From Schistosoma mansoni (taxonomy: Eukaryota > Platyhelminthes > Trematoda > Strigeidida > Schistosomatidae), in assembly GCF_000237925.1 (NCBI RefSeq), contig NC_031495.1, positions 19,736,435 to 19,800,434 on the forward strand: a stretch of DNA of 64,000 nucleotides. Direction: 5' to 3'. Positions within the stretch are counted from its first letter, which is position 1. Each line of letters begins with the position of its first letter. This document shows, one piece after another, positions 25,965 to 38,430 of the stretch. Made by a program: the position numbers and the translations under genes. The notes under the pieces are model-generated. The model was not told the DNA's origin, did not search any database, and saw nothing but the letters and a program-made list of their open reading frames with translations.

Positions 25965-26335
25965 AATAGTTCAGATCATGAGTCAATTGAAGCTAGATCA
26001 CCATAGAAAACCTGGANNNNNNNNNNNNNNNNNNNNNNNNNNNNNNNNNNNNNNNNNNNNNNNNNNNNNNNNNNNNNNNNNNNNNNNNNNNNNNNNNNNN
26101 NNNNNNNNNNNNNNNNNNNNNNNNNNNNNNNNNNNNNNNNNNNNNNNNNNNNNNNNNNNNNNNNNNNNNNNNNNNNNNNNNNNNNNNNNNNNNNNNNNNN
26201 NNNNNNNNNNNNNNNNCCATGGAAAACCTGGAAGCGCTGAGCGGCCGTTTCATCCTATTGTGTTTCCCCCAGTGCTTCCAGGTTTTCTATGGTGATCTAG
26301 CTTCAATTGACTCATGATCTGAACTATTGAAATGT
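25965..26335. repeat. Snap-back hammerhead-SINE copies around an assembly gap
   Basis: About 51 bases left of the gap (ending CCATAGAAAACCTGGA) are a perfect inverted copy of the right edge (TCCAGGTTTTCTATGG onward to about 26328). The right side also carries an internal inverted pair built from the same SINE end, with a degraded minus-strand hammerhead (GGATGAAACGGCCGCTC) between its arms. The centre is unknown because of 200 N. Confidence 0.6.
26017..26216. other. Assembly gap, 200 N
   Basis: A run of exactly 200 N, a fixed placeholder length, bounded by inverted SINE ends that would be hard to assemble. Confidence 0.99.
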
Positions 26336-26339
26336 CAGG

Positions 26340-29292
26340 ATTTCTTTTATGAAATAAAAAAATGAGTTGTACGTAGATAATGTTTAGTTCTTCAAAGTGT
26401 AAGTAGGAATACATTGTTTGAAGGAAAGTGGGAAATTATATTTCAAAACTAATAAAACGATGGTTCATATCAACCATTTGATAGACAAAATAGCACGAAT
26501 TCTCTTCTTGTTCAGCTAACCAACAATTAAGTACGAAACAAATAGGATCTAATTGTGAATGAATACGTTACTTAGTTTGTTGGTAATGAACTCAGTCAGA
26601 AACTTGACATGTTAGTTTTTGTACTGTTTGGTGTAGCACTGTAAATTAATTATTAGACATGTGAATTTCGTGGATTAACATATTGAGGGTATTGGAGTGG
26701 TTTGTTTCATTGTACGGACATGGATAGGATCATTTTCGAAATCATTTCAATCGATTAATGAAAAACATTATCGCGTTTCTGTAGTGTTTTGTACAATCAC
26801 TTTACACATTATTAAGCGCCCAATTTGAATTACGACATAGTTCCTTGAGGTGTGTGTTCACTGTATTCTCTCTGACGTAGGTACTGATTCACTCGTAATC
26901 ACTAGAGTACGTACTAGACAGTCGTGGCGTAGTGGACGCTACTCACAGTATTGTTTGTATGTAGTATATAGCATGGCATCAAAGCTGCAACATTTGTCAG
27001 ATGGAGTGAAGACTTTCAGTACATTGAAAGCACTATGTTGACAGAACACTTAGAGACCAGATGAGAAGACAGTCCAGAAGGCAGAACACGTCGAAAGATT
27101 CAAATATACGACTAAAGGTTATGTGCATGTATTATGAAAGTACTTTGTAGCTTTCTACAAGCTTTTTTTCTTCTGCTTATTGTCTTCTTACAATGGGAGT
27201 TATTATTTTTTAAAGTACTTTAAATTTCACCACTTCTACTCTTCATATCTTTTTAAGTCTAATCTTTCTGAATGATTTCACAATAATTTACAATGAAGCC
27301 ATTTAAACAAAGCGAAGAGCAATAATTTATGTAGAATATAATGACCTAATTATATTTTCTCGCCTTTTCCTTATCTACATACATGGTAATCATTCCGGTT
27401 ATTTAAGAATTCTTATAAATATTAGCGAACTGTTCCGATCACATTCACAGTGTAACCAAGAAATAGAGATCAGTTTCAGGTTGAGGATATGGTTGTATTT
27501 ATAGAGGAACACTGTGTAATGAAATTTTTAAGTGGGTGAGTACATCCACTCACTTTTGAAAACAAGTTTAAGAAGACATTAATGTTCGGATATATAAGGG
27601 ACGCGAGGTTTATACTTATTCATAGGATAAATGGCTATTAATCTCATTATGTATCAGAGTTGAAATAGTTAGCTTGCTAGTAAAGTTACAATAAAATAAA
27701 ATCATAAAATTTTCTCTCCTAACATTTGTTAATTGATGTATGAGAAAGAGCTGTCCTTGAAGTTATGCTGATTTTGAAGAGGTATTGTTAAATTACTTTC
27801 TGTTTCTCATTATGTTATTCTACTTACCACTATAAAGTAGTGCATACACTCTATATAGTGATCTAAATTCTTTTACTCATATTTACATTTACTATTCTCC
27901 TTCAACTTTACCTTTTCCGTTAGAGCATAATCGTAAGATTTTGTTCGAACAGGTCTGACTTTTTCATACATCTGGTTCCAATAATGATTTTTAAAGAAAC
28001 AAAGACGACAAGATTTCCAGAACAAAGTGAATATATTTTGTTTTCAGGTTTCTTGTAGGGTACAAAAAGCCTAAAGTTATTAAGAGAAATACATTTAGGA
28101 GTAAACAAGTTAAATCTTTCGCCTTCCGAAACTAGACAAGAAATAATTTTTAAGGTCTGAAACGGTTGTTGGGAACAGCTTCTACGAAGAAAAACTAAAT
28201 GAGCTGATCTATATTTGTGAATTACTTTGAAGGCCTTTGTATTGTTCCCTATCTACTGAGCACCTAGTAATTACGACTGAATTTTCTTCTCCCCTCACGT
28301 ATAGGTTTCGAGTAATATACTCAGAAAACGTGGAAATATTTTTTCTTAGTTATTTTGATGACTTGTCTCAAAAGTCCATATTAATTCATGTATGCAACCA
28401 GGGGGTGACTTCAGAATATTGATCTACTTTCTATCTGGTATTCTAGAAACATTGAATAATAGGTTTTCATCTACTTTTTAATACTTATCTTTGTCATCTT
28501 AGTTTATTATTTTCCTGTTCAAAATACATGATGCAACCTGACTCTCATTGACTTGATTTTACTGTAATTTTTAGCACTATAACTCAGAAAATATTGTATT
28601 CATAAACTACATGTTTATATGTGAATATTATTAACTACTTTTGTTTATATTATTGAACACTTTTATAAAGAAGAAATAATGGCAATAATATTAAATCCCA
28701 GCTTCCAATTAACCTGATCACTCGTTTAAATTACAAGTATGCCCATAATTTATGTACTATTCTTCCATGAACAGTAGTCTCGTAAATTATCCATGGAGAT
28801 TACCAGTTGAATGAAAATTTATTGGTTAGTTCTTTATCATCCTGAACTTTATAAAATAGGGTCCATCTAGGGAAGTGAATACTTGATCGTAGATGAAATC
28901 AGATAGTGAGGTTATTTTACTTAACTAATTGGATATAGTATACGAGAAATGCAATCGGTTTTAGTGCTTGACCTTATTATCTAAAAATCACCACTACGTA
29001 TTTATTTAAGTAAACAACTCACTCTTTGAGAAGTGATGTCCATAAGTGCCGCACTTTAGAACATGATCATTATTTTTAACGGAACATAAACAATCTAGGG
29101 CCGCTTATTCTTCACAATACTTCATCTTATTAAAACTACAGTTCAGTGGGGATGTAGCTGGTGGTATTCTTTAGTACTCGTAAATCATAAATGATCCAAT
29201 ATACAGTTGTCAACTTCGTAAAAGAAATTTGACCATTTTAATAGTTTTAAATACTGAATATCTTTCCTGGTATTTATTAGAGTTTTTGTGCA

Positions 29293-29365
<73 letters not shown>

Positions 29366-31127
29366 CTAAGTGGATCCTTCTCATCAAAAGTAAACCAGTC
29401 CTTGTTTATCCGTAATACCTATGACCATTTAAAATAATTATTTACCAGTAATCAATGCACTGGAAGTCAGTAAACTCATTTCTGTATTCCTTAAATAATT
29501 TGAACTATATTTATACAGACATAGTGGTCTTCGTTAACGTCTGATTAGTTCGGTTGTATATCTCATCTAAAATAAATAAAATCTGTGGATGCAGTTTGAG
29601 CACTGACATTCCATGCCATCGGTCATCTATTTTAGCCTGATACGTCCGATAATATCCCTAATATTCACATAAAAAACATGTGACATAGGCCACAGTAGAT
29701 TACTGAGATGCATGATTATTCATAAATTCAATGTAATTAAATAAGTGTGACAAAAAAATCTCTCCTTCAAATAAAAACTACAATGTAAACAAATATTCAG
29801 TATGATTTATGTGTCCTTCATTTAGATGCTTCAGAAGGTATCGGAGCCGACTTTTGTGTCCAAAAGGGATTTTCACAGCACCTTTCTCTATCCTGGCCAT
29901 CAAAATAGGCTACACCAGAACGGATTGAAACAAAACTTTCACTCGATATCAGCCTTCTAGCTAAACTTTAAGATGAAAATTTATGCAAAAGTGCTAATAT
30001 CCAGTAGATGCTTAAAAATTTGATGGTGACTGATAACATCTGATGAATATCAAGTATTTCCTCGACAAAATAGAGCAATTGAAAGTCAAACAGATTTTAA
30101 AAATAGAACCTAGTCTTATTACTAATATACGTGCTGTCTTACAAAGAACGACCACGAATGATCAGTTTGATGTTCCAGCGATTCAATATACATTTTACTA
30201 GCTGAACGAGCACTTTGACCATGTTTCATAACTTGCGTGATATCAAGAGACAAAATGGTCTGTTCGAGAGAGCTTTTAACCCCTCGAGTACTACACTTTA
30301 AAATGCCTATCTTAGTGAATACACAGATTTCTTTGATTGATAAGCTTTGATTAATGCTAAGAACTACAGTATCTTTTTTTCATAAAACCTGGTCATGCAA
30401 TAAATAATGTCACAACACGACAATGAGCGTTAGTTTCTCATGTCCCAACGAAGCACTGTTTGGGACTAAATTTTGAAGTATAAGTAACTTGGATTCGTGG
30501 ATGTACTTCGCTAAATACCCCAAACGAAAAAACACAAAACCGAGGTCTAGAACTTTTGGCTTAAAATAACACCTATTACTTACCGAAAAGGAAAACAGGA
30601 AGTAAGGAAAGAAGCCAGGAATGGATTACTTTACATCAATTTATGCAGCTTGTGATGAAAACTTGTAAAATTACTTCATTTTTTAAAATAAACAGAAAGT
30701 AAGAGCATAGGAGAGAAACGAAAACCAGAATAAGAGAGATTAAACATGATAAGGCAAACAAAATAAGCTGGAACTCATGAAATAAATAACAATGTCATAT
30801 TAGTACAAAAGGATTTTAGGTGCCTGGGCACACTCATCCAAGTCGAAAAGGAAATAAACTAGTAGATACGGAATCACAGTAATGAGAAACAACTAGAATT
30901 AAGTGGTATGCAAAGATGATATTATATTGCAAATGCGTTCAGTGAAAAATAATACATGCATACAAAGCTATTTAATAGCAGTGTTAAAAATAGTTCTATA
31001 TAAATTTTATACCATGTTAAGAATAAAACAAAAGATGAATATAAAGTCGAACAATATTAGCCTTATTTTACAAAAAAAAACGAGATATCAACAATTAAAA
31101 CAAAATACAAGAAATCATGAGTGGGTT
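26340..31127. other. Non-coding, 3' side of RSBN1-family gene
   Basis: AT-rich, with one (TA)n tract. The block at about 29820-30300 is less AT-rich and has short antisense and sense open pieces that may be an old repeat; no family could be assigned. The 3' UTR of the RSBN1-family gene should begin below 31128, but no clear polyadenylation site was identified. Confidence 0.4.
29297..29363. repeat. (TA)n microsatellite
   Basis: About 33 uninterrupted TA units in non-coding sequence. Confidence 0.98.
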
Positions 31128-34100
31128 TTAACTAGCTAACTCATTAGCTGATGAATGAATACTTTCAGGTGACTTCTTTAGGTTACTATTAGTGTCTACA
31201 TCGTTAAGGACAGATAACTCAGATGTTGACTTGATGGATTCAGATGACTGATAGGCATGATCGGGATTTTTTAGATCAGAATCATTATGTTCCGACATTC
31301 CGCTTGTATCATCACGTTGTAATTGGTCGTAATAATTTTTTAAACGAACATGCCATGCAATACTTGATACAGCTGAAACAGATTTGAATTGATGTACAAC
31401 ATTTCGTGGGATAAAATAGATGTCATTGTCACGAAGAGGCAGGCGAACATAACGAAAGCCTTCGGAATGTAGCTGATTAAGCTCACCATCATCCGCCCAA
31501 AATGACCCACACTGTTAAGATAAATTGATGAGGTAAACACTAGGATTACTGAGAGAACTAATGTATTAAATAGTGTTTGAACTTCGTCGACTGCTTTTAA
31601 AACAAATCATAATCATGTGAAAAACCATTAGAAAATTAAGTATGAACCAATGGTTACATTGTATTATTCTGAAATTTATTGAAACTTAAATCGATGTTAA
31701 TTGATCATCATATGAAGTTTAACACAATTCTAATCACATTCCTCAGTAGTAACTAGATTGAATTTGATTTACTGGTCTAGCACAAGAAAACAATTTCCAG
31801 TGGCAACTAAGTACTTGAAGTTGATTCTACAAATATTGATAACAACGATAAGATTGTGCTATATTACTAGTTGATTGGGGTGAATTCAACCGAACAAGTT
31901 TTACCGTATGACGAATCCGTTAAATGAGACTGGACATTAAACACTCCAATGTTTAGTGTCTTATCAAACAGTAGTCTATAAGGAACCATGGCTACACATT
32001 TTGTATTGACTAGGACTCGTCAACTTTATATAGTTACGGTCTTGAAGACGTCGGTCCTTTCAGAGATTGAAATTGATGTCGTTTAGCATCAAAATCAAAG
32101 ATGATTACTTAAGGTCATCAGAATGGATTAAATTCAGTCAGTTCGAGAGTCTTCTGATTTATGAATATTTCTTGATAATAGATAATACAACACACGCAAA
32201 CCGTAAATACAGAGGTTACTGCCAAATGTATAAAACTATTTAACGACTTATTGGTTCTTGTGGATAATCAACGGAAACTGTGACAGTCATTCTAAATGAA
32301 TTAGTACCAACACTAAGTTCAGCTTACGTCAAACAAATAAGGGAAAGTGTATAGTAGCTTGACAGCATTAGAACACAGTAAGAATGATATCGTTAGTAAT
32401 GTGATATGTGTTCTCTTAAAACTAACGAAGTGTATACCTCACAAGAATCTTTTTATTTCAAGACTATTCTTCATTCAGAAGTAACACTAACTAGGTAGAT
32501 ATGTATTTTGTTATTCAAGCTTTATTTGCCCATGTGGGCTTCGTAGATTATATGGATCATATTGGATATGAATTTAATAACTAAATCTCCGGTTGCTTTG
32601 GCTGTCGCATGAGGAATACGTGTTTACGCAGTTGTACTTTCTCCACCAGCGAACTTAGTTATGAAATCACTCCTATTCCAAAAATTGGTGGTCCCTTTAG
32701 GAAAAGCAGAAACCAGGGTGTCGTGTCATAATTAATTGGTTTGTTACGTAGAATAAGAAAAAAACAAACCTGGCTTGCGGGAGGTTCCATAATATCTAGG
32801 CGTAATCGTTCAATCAGATCAACATAATGACGTGGATCAAATACAACCACATCTTTGACTATTCTAGCAGGTTGGTTTAGTTTGTATGCGTATGGATTTG
32901 TGTTAGAACTTAAATCACCGTTAGCACCCTCGAAATGAAGGGGACAGGAAGATGAATAGGGCAACTCTGAATTTTCTCCAGGTCGATGGGGATAAACTGC
33001 TTTTAGTAAACCGACAGCTGCTGTAGTATGACGAGATAATCCATCGTCTGCGTGGTCAGCATGGCAATTAGTTCTGTCATGAATAGTTATCTGACGCCCA
33101 CCAAGTGCGCGGCGACCCATAACCACGTCTGTAATACAACCATTGATAACACTGCCAAATAAATAAAATTTGACACAAACTTATGAAACGACATTCGAGC
33201 TGATCATATTAAATAGATGAGATATTTTTTGAAGTCCTAAACACTCATCATTAAATACCTTCAGCTGATGCCTGCCTTCTACTTCCACTTAATTGTGAAA
33301 ACTTCGATAGTTAATCATAACTTTCTGCTTATCATAGATTCTAGTTAGCTTATATAGTCAGTCAGTTATCTACAAAGTAGGACTAGGCACATATATTGAT
33401 CGGTCCAAATTGCCATACTTCATTAGCACAACTAGATGAACACGAAATTCATAGCAGTTACTTTGATGGTAGTAAACAAAAAGATTTCATATAAGGATGT
33501 GATACAGGAAGAATTAGTTCATAAAAGAAAAGTAATAAAGTGATTTTAATCTCAGGGTTTAAGGAAAGACAAGGAGTGTATACATCTACGCCATTGTGAT
33601 CGATTCTGAGCCATCATCCAGAGTCTCTAACCACTGGTTACGATAGTCGCGCGGACCCCAGCCACTGGGAGTCCTGTGAAAAAAATACTGAATTAGTGAC
33701 AGAAAGAGATGAAGATAACCAAAAGAAAGAATTTTCGCGATATTACAATTTCTGAGTAACTGATAATATTTAACTGCAGTGGACGCTGTTATCTCCCCGA
33801 AATTTGTATTGGTTATTGTCGTTCTCCTAAAGATTTAGTAGGGTACTGTAGAGTCAAACAAACATTTTTGAAGTTCATTACAAAGAACTCATCAGTATTG
33901 TGGCGAGATTGAGTTCTTAGACAAATAAGCATTACTTCGAGAGACGATAATATATGACAAAGTTGTCCGATTCCGTTGCTTTTAAACATGAAACCTAGAG
34001 GGATACTATTGTCCAACTTGTATGAGTCTAATACTTAAGAGAACGTTAACGCAATCCATAATCCCCAAAATACTACTGGTAAGTGTTCAGCATTTTTACA

Positions 34101-35545
34101 TGCACTGGGACCCTATAAACTAGGCAAAACTAGTGTCATGAAGAAATGTATCTCTTTACTAAGTAGTAAATGTACAGTAATGACACGTTTTCATGGACCA
34201 AGTTTACACTGTACATTTAAATTGACTGAGAAGAACTAAGAGTTTTTAAGCCTTTAAAACTACAAACATGAAAGCTTTTTCTGCGAGGTGAAGATTGATC
34301 AGTCACTTAGGACTAATCAGCGACTTAAATTTAGCCACGTGGATTAAGTCATAATAATTGACTATCGCAAAATCCCAAATAATTGGTGATCAGTATATTT
34401 GCATGGCTAATTTACTAATACATACATACAAATATGTACAAAAATATTCCAGAACAAATACTCACCGTCTCCTGCTACGCATAGTAGTTGGAAACAAAGG
34501 AATAGTTTGTTCTCCATGACGAGACCACAGAATAGGTCCATCGTTACTTTCTCGTGGGTCCATCCCACTTAAACTTGATAAGACACCCCATGGTGTTACA
34601 AGTTTTAGGAATGGATCTTTTTCAATCATCTCAATGAGACTCTTGTCAAAAAAGCCACGTTCTTCACCTTTAACACCAACAATACTCAATGCATGCAGTG
34701 GCCCAAATCGATAGATGCCATTTGCGTAAGTCTTCTGAACGTTTTTTACATACTGTGAAAGAGATAAAGTTTCTGTTGCATTTTTCTGTTCCAGGGGATT
34801 TGTAGAGACATTGAGATTAGGATAGGCAGATGACAAATATGACAACAGTTCCGGCATCCTTCTCGCAGCCCCATGGACAACACCTATACAGTAATGGGAA
34901 AAAGGGACACGGACTCCTCTTTTTCGTCTTTCGGTAAATAATATCTTGAAATATTTTCGAGCCAACAAAGCCAACTCATCCGCCGTAAGGTGAGCTAACT
35001 CATCAGCATAAGAATGCAAAGCATAACCACCACCATTTTCGTAGTGCTCAACATGGATCATATCGCACAAATGGCGTTTTGGAGAACGGGGTACTTTGAG
35101 ATTACTTGAAAGACGAATGATGTGCGCCAAAGGATCGTGGCGATTGGGCGAAGTTACGATTGCATGACTTGAACTATTACTACTGGAGACGTTATCTAAT
35201 CCTGTCCCGAGACGTTTCCTGCTTTTTATTCTTTCCTTAGACTTGTTAGTAGACTCACGATGTGATGCCAACTTATGTGTTTTCATTTCAGTGTAGCACG
35301 TTGTATTTCGACGTTCACTTGGGAGCAGGAGCGACCTGAAACAGCAACACAACAGTCAGGACAGACAAGTGCGTCTGAAGTGAGAACACGGTGTGATGGT
35401 GCAGCAGATATATTTGAAAATTGAAATACGCGGTTTTTAATACAAAAGGGGAAAGTTATTACAAAATAGTTTTACTCGTTATTCTGCAGGTTCAGACGAC
35501 GTAGGGCTTGTTCTTCTTCTTCCAGTGCATTCACTCTTTGTTGTC
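31128..35545 (-). CDS. RSBN1: RSBN1/DPY-21 family JmjC protein, C-terminal 596 residues
   Basis: Members of this family (worm DPY-21, vertebrate RSBN1/Rosbin) are nuclear JmjC proteins; DPY-21 and mouse Rosbin are reported H4K20me2 demethylases. Exons in coding order: 35476-35545, 34466-35335, 33590-33673, 32770-33151, 31128-31511. All junctions are GT-AG and phases agree (597 codons with stop). The second exon carries the family block: [65 protein letters not shown]. The third has [13 protein letters not shown]. The fourth has [19 protein letters not shown] followed by CHADH, which supplies an HxD iron motif. The last has [18 protein letters not shown], whose His is the likely third iron ligand, then a Ser-rich tail. 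The first exon seen encodes a charged, coiled-coil-like segment ([14 protein letters not shown]). It starts mid-codon, so more 5' exons exist but I could not find them. Function is inferred from the family. Confidence 0.92.
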
Positions 35546-35599
35546 CTGCAATGAGAAATACAAACACACATTATTAATGTTGCATGTAATGATTTTTAT

Positions 35600-36525
35600 T
35601 ACTGTTACATCAGCATACTACGATCTGCGCGCCGATAGCGTAATATTTAACTGCCCGCATCCTGAATTCGGCATGTGGTTCAAATGGTTGAGGACGGAAT
35701 AGAAGAAGCTTTCGCTTAACGGGCTTCCGTGTCTAGTAGCAGTGGATCACCAATACCTCCAGGCAAAAACCTAGGTATATGAACGATAATAGATGAAAAA
35801 AAGAATTTGGTAAATCATAATAAGTTATCCTTAGTCCTTTAGAATAAGTCAAGTTTCCTCTTAAAGGACTCCTGGGAAGTCGCTTGGACTAGCTCAGTGG
35901 ACAGCGAATTCCAGCACTTGACAACTCTTACGGAGTAGAAGTTGTGCCTGCAGTCTGTTCTGCTATGTTGGGTCTCCAGTTTCTGGGTGTTACCTCTTAG
36001 GTTAGTGTTATGACTAAGCTTAAGAAGATGTTTAAGGGGATGACCAGAAGTATTAAGGATACTGTAAGTCATAAGAAGGTCACCCCTAAGACGCCTGTAC
36101 TCTAACGGGTAAAGGTTAAGTGATTGGAGGCGCTCTTCATAAGGTTTGAATTTGAGTCCCCGAACTGATTTCGTGGCTCGACGTTGGATACGTTCCAGAG
36201 TGTCCTTATCCTTTTGGAGGGAGGGAGGAAATACTATGTTTCCGTACTCTAAATGGGGACGAATAAAGCTGTTGAAGATTATGTGTAAGGTTCTACCGTC
36301 AAACTGGCCAAAAATGCGCTTCAATGTTACTAGTGCAAGGTTTGCTTGAGAGGCGTTTTTGTCACAGTTCGCGCACGATTTCAGGTCATAGGGTACCAAC
36401 ACTCCCAAATCTTTTTCGACTTGGGAAACTTCTAGAGGTGAGATACCTAAGTTATAACTATAGTCTGCAACATGTCGCAGATGGACTACTTTGCACTTTG
36501 AAGTGTTGAAGGTATTCAATATTGT
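35600..36525 (-). mobile_element. CR1-like LINE, 5'-truncated 3' end of reverse-transcriptase ORF
   Basis: An open frame of 226 codons (35839-36519) reads FNTSKCKVVHL, VEKDLGVLVPYDLKSCANCD, FIRPHLEYGNIVF, LERIQRRATKSVRGL and YPLEYRRLRGDLLMTYSIL, ending at its own stop. This is the C-terminal thumb and tail region of CR1-clade non-LTR reverse transcriptases, of which schistosomes carry several families. The catalytic YADD part and endonuclease are missing upstream, so it is a truncated insertion. The frame has no internal stop, which suggests a fairly young copy. A 3' UTR-like tail runs to about 35600. It lies just upstream, in coding sense, of the first visible RSBN1 exon and on the same strand, so it is probably intronic. 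Confidence 0.85.
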
Positions 36526-36535
36526 CGTGAACAGC

Positions 36536-36691
36536 TAGTAAAAGTCAGTGATTTCATCATACTTGCGTCTTTCTGGATCACCAAAACTCGTATACGTCTT
36601 TTTTAATGTGCTGAGAAGTTTGGTTTTCTTTGTGACACTAAGACAACTGCAGAGTACATCATAATTTGTGTTGCTTTTATGAAGAGACATT
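36536..36691 (-). pseudogene. J-domain-like short reading frame (DnaJ relic or divergent J-like gene)
   Basis: A 51-codon frame starts at an ATG near 36691 (MSLHKSNTNYDVLC) and continues SVTKKTKLL, then LKKTYTSFGDPERRKYDEI before a stop. The beginning matches helix I of a J domain (NYYDVLG, ATKKEI) and the end matches helix IV (LxDPExRxxYDE). The middle, with helix II and the HPD tripeptide needed to stimulate Hsp70, is absent: about 43 residues where a J domain has about 65. A CR1-like LINE fragment begins directly downstream. It may be a decayed retrocopy, an exon of an unrecognised gene, or coincidence. An acceptor-like TTTAG lies 9 nt before the ATG. Confidence 0.3.
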
Positions 36692-36810
36692 GTAGTGGCC
36701 TAAACGTAACTAAAATAAGAACGAGTCACATCATGGTTGCGTTAAATCGGAGAGGTAGGTAGTTAGAGCAAAATTTTGTTGGTCAATCTGTCATTGTGTA
36801 TAGCTAACAT

Positions 36811-37326
36811 TTATTTTAGTTCCCATATCCCTAATCTGTAACTGATGGAGGTAGATAACTGACTTCTTTGAATTAATATGAGTTCCCCATACCTCCAGTA
36901 ACTCGCTTCATCTCCGGTCTTCAGACGCACCACTTCGGTTGATCTATCAGGAATAGAGTTAATCTGCCAGAACGTAGTATTTAGCCATAGACTTCCCAGA
37001 AAGTCGACATCGTCTACTGGAATTAAGGTCACTGGCTGAAAATCCTCTTGGCTGTTTAACCATTTGTATCCAGAGTAAGTGATATACAGATATTTTGGAG
37101 TAATCTTTTCCAGAATAAAATGGAGGTCTATGCCTTCTATTTCCTGCCATGAATGGGAGCTCAATGGGCTTGCGCTTTTTCAAATAACAGTCGTTTATAA
37201 ATCAGCAGTAATTTATTCAACGCGAGCACATTCGGTCGTTCAATATCCTTGTTAAGTTGTTTAGAAACGTCTGTAACTATCAATTGTTTACCAGTGATCT
37301 CAGACTTCTCCCAGCAGATGCTTTAA
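36811..37326 (-). other. Overlapping unassigned open frames
   Basis: Three minus-strand frames stay open here. One of about 55 codons (37142-37326) ends NKLLLIYKRLLFEKAQAH. One of 117 codons (36811-37164) contains ITPKYLYITYSGYKWLN and SLWLNTTFWQINS, with a donor-like GAG|GTATGG at about 36893. A third reads KKRKPIELPFMAGNRRHRPP. None is recognised. They could be exons of the same unknown gene as the frame at 38.2-38.4 kb, an old repeat, or chance. Confidence 0.2.
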
Positions 37327-38196
37327 TGCATCCATACTCTACTTTGATGATTCGGTTTAGGAGGGTTAAAACTCAGTTCTCATAGCCCTTCAGTGAGACG
37401 GTAACTTAAAAATTTAGATTGTCTAAATGGTTGGTTGACGTTTATTCAAGTTGGATAGAAATTGTGTGACCTCCAAGCTTACGTCTAAGTCACAGCTAGT
37501 GTTTAGTACTTAACCTGCATCACGTTCCCATGGTATCTATGTACTGTGGCTACTTTGACGACTGTAAATGAAAAACTTGAAATTACTGAATGTGTGTATT
37601 GATAAAACCAGAGAAATACAGAGTGAAACGGTCGGACCTGTATTTAATCGTCGCCCTATAGAGATATAAAGGACTTCAAGAGGGTTGCTGTGTTTGTGTA
37701 TCAAACAATGGTTGGTACAATCGGGGTGCGGCGTCCTGATTTAAACATAAATACACTTTACCATCTAGTATGGAATAGTATGGAGTGTAATCCCCACACA
37801 CAAAATAAGAAGATAAATATGTAATGTTTTGATCCCGATAGTAGGTTATCGGCTAACTGTAAGCCGTCTAAATTGGATCGCTATACAAACAAGGCAGCAT
37901 GACCCTGTCCATTTCATGCAACCGATTAATTCCCTCTATTCATTCTTGACCTCGACGATGTTCGATGAACTTTGTAGTCTTCAGTAATCCATAGTGCAAA
38001 TTAGGGAAGGTTTGACCTGATTGTTCATTTAGCCAAGGTTTAGCGATTGTCCACCAACCCCAAAGAATGATTCGCTTTAGTTTTTTGACCAGAACTTCTA
38101 CCAACCTGTCCAATGCTACCGTGAGAACCTCTGAATTCTGGATTGTTATCACTTCCTCTCTTCGTATTGCCTCCTAAGTGTGAGTAAAATGAATTA

Positions 38197-38430
38197 TTAT
38201 CTAAAATGTAAGCTGTTCCAATGTGGATCGCTCAGAAATAAATACGGGTGAATAATACCCATAATGCCTCCAACGATACTCCCTTTCCTTTTAGCATAGG
38301 GTGGATCATTGTAACCCATACGGGCGAATGTAAAAGGTAGATTATTAGCTTCCGAACAAGGTAATAGTAGCACCACCATAACCCAAAGAACCGATGAAGC
38401 GAATTTATCAAATAAGAAACATACATTCAA
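38197..38430 (-). CDS. Unassigned open frame with signal-peptide-like N-terminus
   Basis: Not recognised. The 77-codon frame opens with MNVCFLFDKFASSVLWVMVVLLLPCSEA, which has the shape of a cleavable signal peptide, then NNLPFTFARMGYNDPPYAKRKG. Donor-like GT sites occur after the KRKG region. An acceptor at about 38176 (CACACTTAG) could join in phase 1 to a Gly/Ser-rich frame (GNTKRGSDNNPEFRGSHG) ending near a CAG|GT at about 38115. That would give a first intron of roughly 80-110 bp, normal for a schistosome 5' intron. There is no homology support, so it may be a non-coding coincidence. Confidence 0.22.
   Translation of the reverse strand: MNVCFLFDKFASSVLWVMVVLLLPCSEANNLPFTFARMGYNDPPYAKRKGSIVGGIMGIIHPYLFLSDPHWNSLHFR

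Noticed and set aside
29820-30300. Block that might be an old retroelement coding fragment
   Set aside because: Only short, broken resemblances; no family could be named with any confidence, so it is noted only within the non-coding region.
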